Shown here: in pieces, positions 61,801-64,000 of the stretch | Layout: each line of letters begins with the position of its first letter | Numbering within the stretch: position 1 is the first letter of the stretch | Assembly: GCA_037074615.1 (NCBI GenBank) | Contig: CM073547.1 | Coordinates: 1,798,001 to 1,862,000 of the forward strand | Reading direction: 5' to 3' | Origin: Leucaena leucocephala | Taxonomy: Eukaryota; Streptophyta; Magnoliopsida; Fabales; Fabaceae | DNA length: 64,000 bases | Notes under the pieces: model-generated | Told to the model about the DNA's origin: nothing | The model's database searches: none | The model's input: the letters and a program-made list of their open reading frames with translations, nothing else | Program-made: the position numbers and the translations under genes

Positions 61801-64000
61801 TGTTCACCAGACCAAAAAGCTGGCAAAAAATGGCAAGTGTATTATCAACTTGTCAAGACGAATGGCCCCAAAGAAAAACTTCCCAGATGCCAAATTATAA
61901 AAGCAGCACGCAGGAAAACAATCATGAGGTTACCTGCATGACACGTTCATCCTGGCGTAAATCCTCATGTCCCTTCAATAAGAAAGCATAGTCTTCACCA
62001 TCACTCCCGTGAATGGTCAATTTCCTGGGCCGTTGCTTAGATGTTATAACCACGAGTTGACGTGCAAATGATGCAATTGTTACCACTGGTGCATCTGAAA
62101 TATGGTTATGGATGATCAATACACTAAATCCACGTTCGCAAGCATATTTTTGGAAAACCATAAAGCAATTTACCAGCTACATATGTCCCAGGAACAGCAA
62201 GCTCCAAATTGCGGCATTCTAGCAATTCTGGAGAGACGGACTATGGATAGGCACAAAGTATTAGCCCCATGGCAATGAAAAAGTAAATAAATATATATAT
62301 ATATATACATATGTATAAAAAAATAAATATATAAGTAACCATCACTCTTACCTCCAAGTCTAAGGTTGTAAGACTTTGGAGCTGCTTATCTATCTTTCTA
62401 AACACATGATAATAGATATCCCATGCCTGATCAAGATATAATTTAAAAAATCAATTTAAACCAGGAAAATAATAGCAACAAGCTCTAAAATTTCTTTCAC
62501 AGATGAAATCTGCATGCATAAATGTATGCTCTTACATTATTTCACACAACATTTCTTTCCTTCATTCAATCCATAACAAATAGCACTACCACATAATATC
62601 TAAAACAGCCGAGACTGGGGAGGAAGCTATTTTGATTTATTCTTTACCATTGTCATCCAATTTGGAAAAGGTCTAGAATCTCATTCTTATTCAGAAGTGA
62701 AGAGTTGTAATTCACACCAAGAACCAATTTATCCCAAAAGCATAAACTATAACCAGGCTAGTGAGGATGATATATACCCTCTATCACTTATAACATATAT
62801 TGAAGGGTCCAAACGACCCAGGATCCTCTGCATAACAAGTAACTAAATAAAATCTACACATGCAAATTTCAAACCTGGGTTAGCTCAGCATCTTTCCCAG
62901 TTCTCTTATATTTCATACAGCACTCATAAGCCTCTAACAGCTCCTGTCGATAGGCCTGAAATAACAAGAAATATTGACAGTCATATTCAATATTTGAATT
63001 TGAAGCGATTGGACTTCAACTTCGAAAAACTCAGAAAGGAAAAGGTTTTATGCACATGAAAACTACATAACCAAGGTAATACAAAATACGCACACGAAGA
63101 TGTATAAGACAATTACAGCTAATGTTTCCAAGACAAATCTAAATGTGACAACCCTCTTAATCCTGGATACGAAATAAGTCAAGATTCTGGCACAACCTCA
63201 ATAAATATTCTCTCTTTTATTGTGACATTGTTTCTCATAGCTCCTTCTTCCAGCATCTCATGCAATGGCTCCAACACCTTTAACATCCCTTCTATGTTAT
63301 GTTCACCAAAATATAAACGACTGGCTTCTTCCAGTGCCTCGTGCCACGTTTCATGCCAAAGTATTGCAACCCTAATCAGTTCTTTTGAAACAAGTTGAGC
63401 CTGCAGGAAAAAAAAAAGCTTATAAATAAATAGTAAATAACTATGACACAAACAAAACTGTGGATGAATCATTATCATACCTGATCCACAAGAACACCAC
63501 TGCGCTGTCGAACCTTATCAACAACTTCCTGAGCTGCAGCTCTGCGTAAGTTGCTTATTGACTTACATGCTACAAGGAGTGGATACATGAGAGCCTACGG
63601 ATAAAAAAGAATGCCAATATCGCATAAGCTAATAACAAAAATATAATCAATGCGAACATTAGAAACATTAAAATAGTCATTCAAATGTTAGGTGACAAAA
63701 AATCCTTACGTCAAGTAAAGAAAGTTGGCAGTACAGAAAACTGACACAATCAGAGGTCATTTCAACCAATTATAGTCCCATCTTTCAAATTCAAATTCAA
63801 AAGGCTTCTCAACTCACTGCTTTTTTCATTTGAATCATTAATCATTGTTTACAAAGTACAACCGCATCCAGTAAAACTTTACTGAAAATTCCTTCATCTA
63901 GAAGTAGTTTGCAAGTCTGTGGGACAAAATCTTCTTAGCTACCTAAGGAAAACTGTAATTATTCGCAAATTGCTCAAATCAGATGCCTTAAACTACTGAT
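58813..64000 (-). CDS. TOR: TARGET OF RAPAMYCIN kinase, C-terminal part (gene continues beyond window)
   Basis: Fifteen exons (minus): 63594-63481, 63400-63197, 62955-62875, 62426-62352, 62240-62174, 62094-61934, 61819-61646, 61470-61342, 61256-61173, 60451-60390, 60295-60223, 60134-60000, 59604-59434, 59345-59080 and 58831-58813 join in phase to 604 residues plus stop. TOR is the PI3K-like Ser/Thr kinase of TORC1 that couples nutrients and hormones to growth. Seen in order: end of the FAT domain, FRB domain (ELIRVAILWHETWHEALEEA, RLYFGEHNIEGMLKVLEPLH), kinase N-lobe (FLLKGHEDLRQDERVMQ), catalytic loop GLGDRHPSNLMLHRF, DFG motif in HIDFGDCFE, and the FATC end NYVGWCPFW. The last exon is only 19 nt. 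All catalytic motifs are intact. The HEAT and most FAT exons lie beyond position 64000. 63595-64000 is read as intron. Confidence 0.96.

Noticed and set aside
1..64000. CRISPR arrays, operons, bacterial insertion sequences, viral inserts
   Set aside because: No regularly spaced repeats, no polycistronic layout, and the only retroviral-type genes belong to the plant Ty3/gypsy element.

Overview
The window is nuclear DNA of a flowering plant, probably a eudicot. The evidence is AT-rich intergenic DNA, GT-AG introns of about 80 bp to 1 kb, a CYCD cyclin with an Rb-binding motif, TARGET OF RAPAMYCIN with a plant exon layout, chloroplast-targeted proteins, SOB-FIVE-LIKE, SKIP22, serine carboxypeptidase-like (SCPL) genes and a plant Ty3/gypsy retrotransposon. 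No CRISPR, operon or prokaryotic feature is present. The species is not identified. Exon boundaries were read by hand from splice sites, reading phase and protein-family resemblance.

Layout. 1-3901: 5' part of a Ty3/gypsy element on the minus strand: about 1190 uninterrupted gag-pol codons, a tRNA-iMet primer-binding site and a short LTR. It lies just past the end of a coiled-coil gene (3991-9190, minus) whose C-terminal part looks lost or replaced. 9190-14844: repeat-rich spacer with a truncated U2 snRNA pseudogene that keeps a snRNA upstream element, a MITE-like element, and SINE-like repeats. 14845-15558: small GYPPQ-rich CYSTM (WINDHOSE-like) gene, minus. 18358-20099: D-type cyclin, plus. 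20100-27431: 7.3 kb without a recognisable gene but with an orphan promoter-like cluster. 27432-28201: SOFL gene, plus. 28202-32635: spacer holding three adjacent copies of a MITE-like repeat. 32636-33197: small plastid-targeted protein, minus. 34068-36895: MRS2/MGT magnesium transporter with a GC-AG intron, minus. 38720-42440: SCPL gene with a frameshift, minus, then a relic last exon of a second SCPL gene near 44.4 kb. 46308-46799: small unknown plant protein, plus. 49608-50673: frameshifted DUF4378/TRM-like pseudogene, plus. 51151-51224: tRNA-Asn(GUU). 51666-55007: EGY3, a plastid S2P-like pseudoprotease, plus. 56292-57737: F-box SKIP22, plus. 58813-64000: C-terminal 604 residues of TOR kinase, minus, running off the window.

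The genes are independent housekeeping and developmental loci (growth control through TOR and CYCD, Mg2+ transport, plastid membrane proteins, ubiquitin ligase, cytokinin-related SOFL), not one pathway. The unusual content lies in the repeats, the decayed genes and a few structural oddities. No clear new system was found. The most useful observations are the retrotransposon insertion beside a truncated gene, the U2 relic with its promoter, a SINE-like family with a 19-bp target-site duplication, the clustered MITE-like repeat, the orphan bZIP-site promoter, and the decayed SCPL and TRM-like genes.
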